NCBI GenBank assembly: GCA_964472855.1
Contig: CAYYMJ010000001.1
Location: forward strand, 89,042-153,041
Length of the DNA stretch: 64,000 nucleotides
Reading direction: 5' to 3'
DNA from: Tranquillimonas sp964472855
GTDB taxonomy: Bacteria; Pseudomonadota; Alphaproteobacteria; Rhodobacterales; Rhodobacteraceae
Of the stretch, positions 26,279-34,487 are shown piece after piece; within the stretch, counting starts at the first letter, position 1, and the number at the start of each line of letters is the position of its first letter. The notes beneath the pieces are model-generated. The model was given only the letters and a program-made list of their open reading frames with translations. It did no database searches and was not told the origin of the DNA. The position numbers were made by a program, and so were the translations under genes.

Positions 26279-26999
26279 TCAAGGGCGGCCCCGTGCCTGC
26301 CCGTCAGCCCCAAGGCGGGCCTGCGCCGGGTCGGGCGCCGCGACGGGTCGGCCGAGGTTTTCGATGATGTCGCGGTAATTGCGCGCCCGGTGCGCGTGCA
26401 ACTTCGCCCTTTTCCCCCGACCGATTTTGCGGCTGTCGGCCTGCGCGACCCGGACATTGCCGCCCGGCGCCGTGGCTGGCGCGGTCAGGCTGATCCGGCT
26501 CGGCCCCGCCGCCAGCGCCGGCCAGTCGTGGTNNNNNNNNNNNNNNNNNNNNNNNNNNNNNNNNNNNNNNNNNNNNNNNNNNNNNNNNNNNNNNNNNNNN
26601 NNNNNNNNNNNNNNNNNNNNNNNNNNNNNNNNTTTCTGCAGCATCGCAAGGACGGCGAAATTCATCGACCCATGTTCATCGCGGCCATTTCCGGGCTGGT
26701 CCGCAGGGCGGCGCGCCGACGCTCATTGCGCGTCATGCCCGGGCCGCCCCGGGTCGAGCCGCCCACCTCCGGGGCATGGGCCGGCTTGTTGCGCGGCAGG
26801 AGCAGCCCGAAAAGGGCCGGGGCCGGGTCGGGCCACTCGTTGGCGGCGTCGCGGGCGCGTAGATGGATGATCGACGCGCCTGCCCCGGCGGCGCCGATGC
26901 TGGCTTCGGTAATCTCGGTTTGCGTGATGGGCAGATGGTCCGACACGGCGCGTGAATGCCGCCCGTGGGGGCGCAGGTCATGATGACCGGGTCGCGCAT
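26279..26999 (-). pseudogene. Decayed BKACE (DUF849) gene, copy 2, with frameshifts and assembly gap
   Basis: Pieces of one BKACE can be read in different minus-strand frames. The N-terminus is RDPVIMTCAPTGGIHAP (near 26999-26950). After a shift, SDHLPITQTEITEASIGAAG and ASIIHLRARD follow. Then SPEMAAMNMG appears, followed by a one-base loss that creates a stop, and MNFAVLAMLQK in the next frame up to the N run. Beyond the gap, GGNVRV and IIENLGRPVAAP match the BKACE C-terminus. The metal motif reads HLRARD where HLHARD is expected, so a ligand histidine is also lost. It sits between two SDR genes in an otherwise intact operon. Confidence 0.8.
26533..26632. other. Assembly gap (100 N) inside the BKACE pseudogene
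   Basis: 100 N between BKACE-like sequence on both sides; no shared end sequence seen. Confidence 0.95.
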
Positions 27000-27015
27000 G
27001 CCTTGGCCCCGCCCG

Positions 27016-27816
27016 CTAAAGCCGCATCTGCTGGACCTGCGCCGACAGGCCGCCGTCCAGCACCCAGAGTTGCCCGCTGGCATAGCGCGCCTCGTCCGAG
27101 GCCAGCCAGTTGACGAGGTTGGCGATATCGTCCGGCGTGCCATAGTTGCGCATCGGGTGCACGTCGCGCACCGCCTGCTGCAACTGGTCGATGGTCTTGC
27201 CGTCGCCGCCCGATCCGTCGCCGGTGAAAAAGCTCTGCAGCATCGGCGTGTCGATATAGCCCGGGCAGACGGCGTTCACCCGGATGCCCTCGGGGCCGTG
27301 ATCGCAGGCCATGGCGCGGGTCAGGGCGTGCACCGCGCCCTTGGTGGCGCAATAGGCCGCCAGCCCCGGGTCGGCGATGAAACCGTCGTAGGACCCGAAA
27401 TTGATGATCGACGCGGTTTGCCCGGCGCCGCTGGCCCTGCGCATCAGCGGCAGGGCGTATTTCGAGGTCAGGAAAGTGCCGGTGACGTTGACAGCGAACG
27501 ATCGGTTCCATTCCGCCAGGCTGGTGTCTTCAATGGTTTTCTCGATCTCGATCCCGGCGGCATTGACAAGGATGTCCAGCTTGCCCGCCTCGTCGGCCAC
27601 ACGCGCCATTGCCGCGATGGCGTGTTCTTCGCGGGTGACGTCGAGCCTGACGAAAAGGCTGCCGTCATCTTTGTGGGCCGCAAGCGAACCCTGCGCCGTC
27701 AGGTCGGCGGCATAGACCCGGGCGCCTTGGCGCAGGAACCGCGCCACGATGGCCCGCCCGATGCCGCCCCGGCCGCCGGTGACCAGCGCGGTCTTGCCGG
27801 AGAGGCTGGCGCTCAT
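27016..27816 (-). CDS. Short-chain dehydrogenase/reductase (SDR)
   Basis: The 266-aa classical SDR has ALVTGGRGGIGRAI at the N-terminus, ILVNAAGIE, catalytic IINFGSYDGFIADP with AAYCATKGAV, VNAVCPGYIDTPML and QLWVLDGGLSAQ. Its start overlaps the stop of the Rieske oxygenase gene by 4 nt, so the pair is translationally coupled. It may act on the aldehyde or hydroxyacid released by the oxygenase. Confidence 0.9.
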   Translation of the reverse strand: MSASLSGKTALVTGGRGGIGRAIVARFLRQGARVYAADLTAQGSLAAHKDDGSLFVRLDVTREEHAIAAMARVADEAGKLDILVNAAGIEIEKTIEDTSLAEWNRSFAVNVTGTFLTSKYALPLMRRASGAGQTASIINFGSYDGFIADPGLAAYCATKGAVHALTRAMACDHGPEGIRVNAVCPGYIDTPMLQSFFTGDGSGGDGKTIDQLQQAVRDVHPMRNYGTPDDIANLVNWLASDEARYASGQLWVLDGGLSAQVQQMRL

Positions 27817-28958
27817 GCCGCCGCGCCGGCCCGGGCATAGGCCCCCAGCACCAGCCCGTGGAAATGGTGCACCGCATGTTCGCTCAGCCCCGAACCCTGC
27901 GGATCGCTGACGATGCGCCCCTGGTCGAAGGCCGGGGTCGCCATGCCCTTCTGCACGCTTTCGACGATGTCGATATCCTCGCGCTGAAGCACTTCGTCGA
28001 GATACCGGATCGCTTCACGCTCGATCGCGTCGGGCTCGGGGGTTTCGAGGAAGAAGTCATAGGTTTCCAGCGTCCTGTCGGGCCCGGCCGGGATGATGTT
28101 GAGCACGATCATCGACGACCGGCCGGGATAGCGCATCAGGCAGGTGTTGGGCCACAGCCACCAAACGGCGTGCGTCTTGACGGTCGCGTTCGAGACGTCA
28201 TAGGCCGAGCTTGGGTTGTTCCCGGCCTCGGCCATGTGGCTGGACCAGATGCCATGCGTGGTCACCTTGTAGGTGTCCATCTCGATCAGGGTGCAGAAAT
28301 CCTTGTGAGCGGTCGGGCAGTGGTAGCATTCAAGGAAATTGTCGACGACATTCTTCCAGTTCGACCGGATGTCATAGGTCAGGCGGTGGCCGAAGGTCAG
28401 GTGCTCGACATCGGGCGCCCAGTGGCGAATCTCGGTTTCCAGGGTGCCGGTCTGGGTGCTGAGCGGCGGGGCGTCGGGGTCGAGGTTGACGTAGACGAAG
28501 CCGCAGAATTCCTCCACCCGGACCGCGGACAGGCAGATCGCGCCGGCATCGAAGCCTTCGAGGTTTTCGGACTGCGGCGCCCGCACAAGCTGGCCGTCCA
28601 GACGGTAGACCCAGGCGTGATAGGGGCACATGATGCGCGCGGCCTGACCGTCGCCGGTGAGAAGGTGATGCGCCCGGTGCTTGCAGACATTGTAGAAGGC
28701 GCGCAGAACCCCGTCGCGGCCGCGCACCACGGCGATGGGCCGGCCCGCGACCTCGGCCGTGGTAAAGGCCCCCGGCGCGCGGACCTTCTCTGCATGGCAG
28801 ACCCATTGCCAGGTTCTGGCAAGGATCGCGTCGACATCGACGCTGAACCATGCCGGGTCGACATAGGCCTGGGCGCGCAGCGACTGGGTGTTCAGCGGGT
28901 TGGGGCTGTAGCCGGCGCCGATGGCGTCGAACTGGGCCCGTGTCGGAAATGCGGTCAT
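27813..28958 (-). CDS. Rieske non-haem iron oxygenase, alpha subunit, CntA/YeaW (carnitine monooxygenase)-like
   Basis: The 381-aa protein has a Rieske [2Fe-2S] domain (FYNVCKHRAHHLL and MCPYHAWVYRLDG, about residues 89-125) and a catalytic domain with NWKNVVDNFLECYHCPTAH, giving the iron histidines and a glutamate before YH. Most ring-hydroxylating oxygenases have aspartate there; CntA and glycine-betaine/stachydrine oxygenases have glutamate. Further matches to YeaW-type proteins are IVESVQKGM, GRIVSDPQGSGLSEHAVHHFHGL. It is preceded by CGGAGGC and the ATG at 28958. No reductase gene is near. A quaternary ammonium substrate is likely; carnitine itself is an inference. Confidence 0.88.
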   Translation of the reverse strand: MTAFPTRAQFDAIGAGYSPNPLNTQSLRAQAYVDPAWFSVDVDAILARTWQWVCHAEKVRAPGAFTTAEVAGRPIAVVRGRDGVLRAFYNVCKHRAHHLLTGDGQAARIMCPYHAWVYRLDGQLVRAPQSENLEGFDAGAICLSAVRVEEFCGFVYVNLDPDAPPLSTQTGTLETEIRHWAPDVEHLTFGHRLTYDIRSNWKNVVDNFLECYHCPTAHKDFCTLIEMDTYKVTTHGIWSSHMAEAGNNPSSAYDVSNATVKTHAVWWLWPNTCLMRYPGRSSMIVLNIIPAGPDRTLETYDFFLETPEPDAIEREAIRYLDEVLQREDIDIVESVQKGMATPAFDQGRIVSDPQGSGLSEHAVHHFHGLVLGAYARAGAAA

Positions 28959-29024
28959 CGAAGCCTCCGGCCGTTCTGGGGCGCGCGCGGGCGCGACGCC
29001 TGGTGTTAGATTGGGCGCTCGCGC

Positions 29025-29124
29025 NNNNNNNNNNNNNNNNNNNNNNNNNNNNNNNNNNNNNNNNNNNNNNNNNNNNNNNNNNNNNNNNNNNNNNNNNNNN
29101 NNNNNNNNNNNNNNNNNNNNNNNN
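29025..29124. other. Assembly gap (100 N) upstream of the Rieske oxygenase
   Basis: 100 N; flanks show no overlap. It could hide another gene or the promoter of the minus-strand operon. Confidence 0.95.
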
Positions 29125-29204
29125 GGTGGCCAGTATTTTGTGCTGAAGCGCCATGCGCTGCGAGGCGGCGCGGGTATCGCGGCGCGGCGCGCCCGGCGAC
29201 GCGG

Positions 29205-29239
29205 GCGGGGGCGCTGCCCCCGCACCCCCGAAGTATTTC
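29205..29239 (-). repeat. Dispersed intergenic repeat, copy D (inverted)
   Basis: On the minus strand: GAAATACTTCGGGGG, then the hairpin CGGGGGC-AGC-GCCCCCG. It lies about 30 nt after the stop of the AraC-type regulator gene. Confidence 0.7.
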
Positions 29240-29269
29240 TCGAACGATGAAGGGCAGGTGGCGATTGCG

Positions 29270-30271
29270 TCAGGGTGTCGGCCACGCCCGGAATTCAAAC
29301 GGAACCCGGCCTTCGACACGGTCGCGGATGGGTGGCAGGCCGAAGCGGTCGCTGTAGGCGCGGCTGAAATGCACCTGGCCGGTGAAGCCCGAGGCGACGG
29401 CGATTTCGGACATCGACATTTCGGTCTGGGTCACCAGGCCGCGTGCCCGGTCGAGGCGAATGTCGCGGTAATAGAGCGTGGGCGTCTTGCGGATGTGGGT
29501 CGCGAACAGCCGGTCGAGTTGGCGGTGCGAGATACCGACACGCTGGCACAGCGCGGGGATTGGCAGCGGTTCTTCGAGATTGTCTTCCATCAGCTGGATG
29601 GCGGCCTTGACCCGGGCCGGCACGAGGCTGCCCAGGGGTTCGCGGCGTTCGGGCTGCTGGCGTGTGCCCGGCTCGCGCAAGGTGGGGTGGAAGATATAGC
29701 GCGCGGCGGCATTGGCCAGCGCGCGGCCATGCAGGCTGTGCACAAGGTGCAGCCCAAGCTCGACCGCCGCCGAGCCGCCGCAGCAGGTCATGCGGTTGCG
29801 GCCGATTTCGAACAGGTTTTCGCCGACCTCGACATCGGGGAACAGCTCTTGAAACGCATCGATATGCTGGTAATGCACCGACGCCCGGCAGTCTTGCAGC
29901 AGCCCGCAGCGGGCCAGGATGAAGGCGCCGGTGTCCAGGGCGGCGATCATGGCACCCTGCCGGGCCGCGTCGCGCAAGAGCCGCTGCAGGCGGATCGTCG
30001 CGTGGCGTTCGGGGGCCCATGACGCCGACACCAGCAGGATGTCGAAATCGCGGCCCGAGGCGCCGGACAACGGCTCGGTCACGATCTCGGCCCCGTTGCT
30101 GGCCCGGCAGGGGCCGCCGCCGTCGGACAGGAACCGCCAGCGAAACCGGTTGCGGCCGTCGAGATAGTTGGCGGCGCGCAGCGGATCGATGAAGCCCATG
30201 GTCGCCATCACGTTGAAGTCGGGCACCAGAGCCATTCCGATGCGCAGCGAATTCGCGGGAAATGTGTCCAT
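29270..30271 (-). CDS. AraC-family regulator with N-terminal GATase1/DJ-1-like domain (GbdR/CdhR type)
   Basis: The 333-aa protein has an amidotransferase-like sensor domain (residues 1-190: IGMALVPDFNVMATMGFIDPLRAAN, DILLVSASW, GAMIAALDTGAFILARCGLL) and a C-terminal AraC domain with two helix-turn-helix units (RVGISHRQLDRLFATHIRKTP and EIAVASGFTGQVHFSRAYSDRFG). This architecture is that of GbdR and CdhR, activators of glycine-betaine and carnitine catabolism in Pseudomonas. The ATG at 30271 is preferred over an upstream TTG. It is divergent from the betaine-type importer and next to the CntA-like oxygenase, which supports a quaternary-amine sensor. Confidence 0.92.
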   Translation of the reverse strand: MDTFPANSLRIGMALVPDFNVMATMGFIDPLRAANYLDGRNRFRWRFLSDGGGPCRASNGAEIVTEPLSGASGRDFDILLVSASWAPERHATIRLQRLLRDAARQGAMIAALDTGAFILARCGLLQDCRASVHYQHIDAFQELFPDVEVGENLFEIGRNRMTCCGGSAAVELGLHLVHSLHGRALANAAARYIFHPTLREPGTRQQPERREPLGSLVPARVKAAIQLMEDNLEEPLPIPALCQRVGISHRQLDRLFATHIRKTPTLYYRDIRLDRARGLVTQTEMSMSEIAVASGFTGQVHFSRAYSDRFGLPPIRDRVEGRVPFEFRAWPTP

Positions 30272-30385
30272 GCTGGCCAATTATCGCAAAGGCACGACCA
30301 TCGCGATTAAATTTTGCGCTGGGGTTCGGACAAGCTTGCTGTAATGTCCGGAAAGAATTCCAACAAGAAATCAGGGAGTCTCAAC
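30272..30385. promoter_or_regulatory. Divergent promoter region, AraC regulator / betaine-type importer
   Basis: The region contains an inverted repeat ATCGC (30283-30287) / GCGAT (30303-30307) in an AT-rich setting, a plausible activator site. A TCAGGGAG ribosome site precedes the ATG at 30386. Confidence 0.35.
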
Positions 30386-31336
30386 ATGAAGAAGCTGACC
30401 ACAGCGATTGCGCTGACCGCGCTGGCGGGATCGGTCCACGCGGCCGAGCTTGGCGCCGTCGACCAGCCGATCAAGCTGGCCATCAATGAATGGACCGGCC
30501 AGCATGTGACCACGCACATCGCCGGTAGCATGCTGGAGGCCGCGGGATATCAGGTGGAATATGTCACCGCCGGTTACATGAACATGTATCAGGCCATGGC
30601 CGACGGCGAATTGCATGCCGCGCTGGAGATCTGGTCGTCCAACGTGTCCGAGGATTATGCCAAGAAGGTGGCCGGTGGCGGGGTTGTCGAGCTGGGTGAC
30701 CTTGGGCTCGACGCCAAGGAAGGCATCGCCTACCCGGCCCATGTGGCCGAGTTGTGCCCCGGGCTGCCGGCCTGGGAGGCGTTGCAGGAATGCGCGCAGG
30801 TCTTTGCCACCGCCGAAACCATCCCCCAGGGGCGGCTGGTCGACTATCCGGCTGACTGGGGCACACCCGGCGCCGACCGCATGACCGGGCTGGACCTGCC
30901 GTTCAAGGCCGTGCCTGCCGGGTCGGAAGGGGCGCTGATCACCGAGTTGCGCGCCGCCACCGAGAAGGGGTCGCCCCTGCTCATCACCTTCTGGCAGCCG
31001 CATTGGGCCATGTCGGCCTATGACGTGCAGTTCGTCGACCTGCCGGTCGGCAACGCGGATTGCTTCAACGATCCGGCGTGGGGCCCGAACCCCAACGCCG
31101 TCAACGACTGTGACTTTGCACCGTCGCGCATCTTCAAGGCCGGCTGGTCCGGCATGGCCGACACCTGGCCGGCCGCTTACGAGATCCTGTCGAATTATGC
31201 CCTGTCGGTTGGCGACCAGCAGCCGATGATGGGGGCGATCGACGTCGACGGCGGTTCGGTGGAAGAGGTGGTCGCAGCCTGGATGGCCGCGAACGAGGCC
31301 ACCTGGAAGCCGGTCGTCGACGCGGCGACCCAGTAA
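30386..31336 (+). CDS. Glycine betaine/proline-type ABC transporter substrate-binding protein (OpuAC/ProX family)
   Basis: The 316-aa protein has a Sec signal (KKLTTAIALTALAGSVHA) and an OpuAC-type fold: IKLAINEWTGQHVTTHIAG, EYVTAGYMNMYQAMADGELHA and EIWSSN, then GSPLLITFWQPHWAMSAYDVQFV. The tryptophans in these segments suit the aromatic cage that binds quaternary ammonium groups. The ATG at 30386 has a ribosome site; the open frame upstream is chance. It is the receptor for the following ATPase and fused permease; ligand could be betaine, carnitine or proline betaine. Confidence 0.92.
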   Translation: MKKLTTAIALTALAGSVHAAELGAVDQPIKLAINEWTGQHVTTHIAGSMLEAAGYQVEYVTAGYMNMYQAMADGELHAALEIWSSNVSEDYAKKVAGGGVVELGDLGLDAKEGIAYPAHVAELCPGLPAWEALQECAQVFATAETIPQGRLVDYPADWGTPGADRMTGLDLPFKAVPAGSEGALITELRAATEKGSPLLITFWQPHWAMSAYDVQFVDLPVGNADCFNDPAWGPNPNAVNDCDFAPSRIFKAGWSGMADTWPAAYEILSNYALSVGDQQPMMGAIDVDGGSVEEVVAAWMAANEATWKPVVDAATQ

Positions 31337-31356
31337 GCGACGGGCGGTCTGCCGAT

Positions 31357-32424
31357 ATGTCGGACATGCCCAACGGCGGACCGGCCATTTCCTGCAACGG
31401 CGTCTGGCAGGTCTTCGGACCCGACGCGCGCGGGAAACTGGCCCAGGCCCTTGACCAAAGCGGCGGCGCCCCGGATGGCGCCGCCGACATCCTGCGGCAG
31501 GCCGGGCTGATCCCGGCGGTTCAGGATGCCAGTTTCAGCGTCCGCGAGGGCGAGCTTTTCGTGATCATGGGCCTGTCCGGCTCTGGCAAGTCCACGCTGG
31601 TGCGCTGTTTGTCGCGCCTGCTGGAAGGCACCGCCGGCGAGGTGCTGATCGAGGGCGAAGACATCCTGTCGGCCAGCAAGAAGCGGATGATCGCGCTGCG
31701 CCGCAACAAGCTGGGCATGGTGTTCCAGCATTTCGGCCTGTTCCCGCATATGACCGTGATCGACAATGTCGCCTTTCCGCTGAAGGTTGGCGGCATGGGG
31801 CGCCGGCAACGCCATGACAAGGTGCGCCCGATCATCGACATGGTCGGCCTTGCGGGGCGCGAAGACGCCTTCCCGCGCGAACTGAGCGGCGGTCAGCGCC
31901 AGCGCGTGGGCATTGCCCGGTCGCTGGCCGGCGACTGCTCGGTCTGGTTCCTGGACGAGCCCTTCTCGGCCCTCGACCCGCTGATCCGGCGCCAGTTGCA
32001 GGACGAATTCCTGCAGATCCGCCAGCGGTTGAATACCACCATCGTCTTCATCACCCACGACATAACCGAGGCGCTGAAGCTGGCCGACCGCATCGCCATC
32101 ATGCGCGACGGGGCCATCGTGCAGATCGGCACGCCGGCCGAGATCGTGCTGGCCCCGGTCGACGGCTATGTGGCCGAGTTTTCCCGCGACGTTGCCACCG
32201 GGCGCCATGCGACGGTGGATTCGGTCATGAAAACCGGGGCCGACATGCCGGGCGACATGCCCGACGATCCCGGCCTGCGCACCAGCATGACGCTCGAGGC
32301 GGCGCTGGCCTCGTGCATGTCGCTTTACCAGGCGGTGCCGGTGCGCGACCCCGAAGGCAAGGTTGTCGGCGCCGTCTATCCCGACGATCTGGCGCGCGCC
32401 TCGCTCAGGACGGACGCGGGCTGA
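31357..32424 (+). CDS. Glycine betaine/proline-type ABC transporter ATP-binding protein (ProV/OpuAA-like)
   Basis: The 355-aa ATPase has Walker A GLSGSGKST (about residues 71-79), MVFQHFGLFPHMTVIDNV, signature ELSGGQRQRVGIARSL, Walker B WFLDEPFSALDP and switch FITHDITEA. The N-terminal WQVFGP and the Q-x-F-G-L-F-P-H segment are typical of ProV. About 85 C-terminal residues form a reduced regulatory tail rather than two full CBS domains. It follows the receptor by 20 nt and overlaps the permease start by 1 nt. Confidence 0.93.
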   Translation: MSDMPNGGPAISCNGVWQVFGPDARGKLAQALDQSGGAPDGAADILRQAGLIPAVQDASFSVREGELFVIMGLSGSGKSTLVRCLSRLLEGTAGEVLIEGEDILSASKKRMIALRRNKLGMVFQHFGLFPHMTVIDNVAFPLKVGGMGRRQRHDKVRPIIDMVGLAGREDAFPRELSGGQRQRVGIARSLAGDCSVWFLDEPFSALDPLIRRQLQDEFLQIRQRLNTTIVFITHDITEALKLADRIAIMRDGAIVQIGTPAEIVLAPVDGYVAEFSRDVATGRHATVDSVMKTGADMPGDMPDDPGLRTSMTLEAALASCMSLYQAVPVRDPEGKVVGAVYPDDLARASLRTDAG

Positions 32425-34487
32425 TGGCGGCGCTGGCGGCGCGGCTGGGGGCGGTGCTGCCGCTGCAGAACCGCAACCTGGCCCTGTTCGGGGCGGTCAT
32501 CGCCGGATATCTGTGCCTGCTGTTCGAGCCGGCGGCGCCCTGGCTGTTCGACTGGCCGGCCGCGTGGCAGTTGCCCATGACCGACTGGATCGACACCGGC
32601 GTCACCTGGGTCCTCGAAGCAGTAAAGCCGGCCGCCCGGGGCTTTTCGCATCTGCTGGGCTTTGGCATGGCCGGGGCCAACCTGCTGTTCGCCGCCACGC
32701 CATGGCCGGTGACCATCGGCCTGGTGACGGCGCTTGGCTGGTATGTGGGTGGCTGGCGGCTGGGCGCGCTGGCGCTGGTCGGGTTGGGGTTCGTGCTGGC
32801 CTCGGGCTACTGGATCGAGGGCATGAACACGCTGGCGCTGGTCGCGGTGTCGGTGCCCATGGCGCTGGCGGCCGGGTTGGCCATCGGCATCCTTGGCAAC
32901 GAATATCCACCGGCGCGGGGCGCGGTGCAGGCGGTGCTGGACGTGATGCAGACCGTGCCGACATTCGCCTATCTGACGCCGCTGCTGGTGCTGTTCGGCT
33001 TCGGGCCCACGGTTGGCCTGATCGCTTCGGCCATCTATGCCGCGCCACCTATGGCCCGCAACGTGCTGCTGGGGCTGGAACGGGTCGAGCCCGACATCAA
33101 GGAGGCCGCGGTGATGAGCGGCGGAACCCGGGTGCAACAGCTGTTCCTGGTCGAGCTTCCGTCGGCCATGACCCAGATCATGGTGGGCGTGAACCAGTGC
33201 CTGATGGCGGCGCTGTCGATGGTCATCATCGCCGCCGTGATCGGCGGCTTCAACGACATCGGCTGGGAGGTTCTTCTGACCATGCGCAAGGCCCAGTTCG
33301 GCCAGAGCTTTCTGGCCGGGCTGGTGATCGTGGCGTTTGCCATCGTCATCGACCGGATCAGCGCCACCTTTACCCAGCGGCGCGACCGCCACAGCCTGCG
33401 GGGCGTGGCGGTGATCATGGCGGTGGCGGTGGTCGTGGCGGTGATCGCCTGGGCCCGCCTGCCCGCCCCGTCCGACCTGGCGCTGTTCGACCCCGCCGCC
33501 GCCTGGGTCGACGCCGGGCTCGGGGCCTTCACGGCCGCCAATGGCGCGGCGCTGGACGCGATCAAGAACAGCATCGTCTTCTACCTGCTCTTGCCCCTGC
33601 GCATCGGCCTGGACGACGCGGTGCTGGTGTTTACCTGGGGCTTTGGCTGGACCACGGGGATGAGCGCGGCGCTTTATGTTGCCGCCGCCCTCGGCGCACT
33701 GCTGCTGGTCTGGCGCAACCGGATCGGCGGGGCGGCGGTGCTGTTGATGGTCGCGCTTCTGGTCGAAACCGGCATCGCCGAGCTGCCCTGGCCCTTCGTG
33801 CTGGCCACCGTGGCAGCGCTGGGCTGGATGTCGCGCGGGCGCGGCCTGGCCATCCTGGCGGTCGCGCTTCTGTCTCTGATCCTGCTGTCGGGTCTGTGGG
33901 ACCGGGCGCTTCTGTCGCTCTACCTGTCCGGGGTCTCGGTGCTGGCCTGCGCGCTGGTCGGCGGCGCCATCGGGCTGCTCAGCGCGGTCAGCCCGACCAG
34001 CTGGAAGATGGTGCGCCCGGCCTGCGACATGCTGCAAACGATCCCGCTGTTCGTCTTCCTGATCCCGGTGCTGATGTTCTTCCAGATCGGCGAATTCTCG
34101 GCCTTCCTGGCCATCTGCGCCTATGCCATTGTGCCGATGATCCGCTACACGCAACACGGCCTGACCAACACCCCGCCGGAACTGGTTGAAGCCGCCACCA
34201 CTTCGGGCGCCACCGCCTGGCAGACGCTGGTCGAGGTGCGCGCGCCCTACGCCATGCCCACCATCCTGCTGGGCCTGAACCAGACCATCCTCTACGCCTT
34301 CGCGATGCTGGTGATCGCGGCGCTGATCGGCACCACCGGCCTGGGCCAGTCGATCTTTCTGGCACTTGGCCGCGCCGACGTCGGCCTCGGCATCGCCGCC
34401 GGAGCGGCCATGGCGATCCTTGCGCTGGTGGCCGACCGCCTGGTGCAGGGCTTTGCCGACAAACAGCGCCACGCGCTGGGGCTGTAA
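32424..34487 (+). CDS. Betaine-type ABC transporter permease, tandem fusion of two ProW-like domains
   Basis: The 687-aa protein is about twice the length of ProW (280-350 aa). The first half has VLDVMQTVPTFAYLTPLLVL, a coupling loop near EPDIKEAAVMSGGTRVQQLF, and MAALSMVIIAAVIGG. The second half repeats these features: CDMLQTIPLFVFLIPVLMFF, PPELVEAATTSGATAWQTL and TILYAFAMLVIAALIGTTGLG. The fused chain would form the whole transmembrane channel. It starts at the ATG at 32424, overlapping the ATPase stop. Repeat copy E follows its stop. Confidence 0.92.
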   Translation: MAALAARLGAVLPLQNRNLALFGAVIAGYLCLLFEPAAPWLFDWPAAWQLPMTDWIDTGVTWVLEAVKPAARGFSHLLGFGMAGANLLFAATPWPVTIGLVTALGWYVGGWRLGALALVGLGFVLASGYWIEGMNTLALVAVSVPMALAAGLAIGILGNEYPPARGAVQAVLDVMQTVPTFAYLTPLLVLFGFGPTVGLIASAIYAAPPMARNVLLGLERVEPDIKEAAVMSGGTRVQQLFLVELPSAMTQIMVGVNQCLMAALSMVIIAAVIGGFNDIGWEVLLTMRKAQFGQSFLAGLVIVAFAIVIDRISATFTQRRDRHSLRGVAVIMAVAVVVAVIAWARLPAPSDLALFDPAAAWVDAGLGAFTAANGAALDAIKNSIVFYLLLPLRIGLDDAVLVFTWGFGWTTGMSAALYVAAALGALLLVWRNRIGGAAVLLMVALLVETGIAELPWPFVLATVAALGWMSRGRGLAILAVALLSLILLSGLWDRALLSLYLSGVSVLACALVGGAIGLLSAVSPTSWKMVRPACDMLQTIPLFVFLIPVLMFFQIGEFSAFLAICAYAIVPMIRYTQHGLTNTPPELVEAATTSGATAWQTLVEVRAPYAMPTILLGLNQTILYAFAMLVIAALIGTTGLGQSIFLALGRADVGLGIAAGAAMAILALVADRLVQGFADKQRHALGL

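Larger units (their letters stand above)
28959..29269. other. Intergenic stretch with assembly gap
   Basis: It holds the ribosome site of the Rieske gene, a 100-N gap (29025-29124), and repeat copy D. No gene is recognisable; a short minus-strand open stretch (MALQHKILA) touches the gap and could be the start of a lost gene. Confidence 0.5.
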
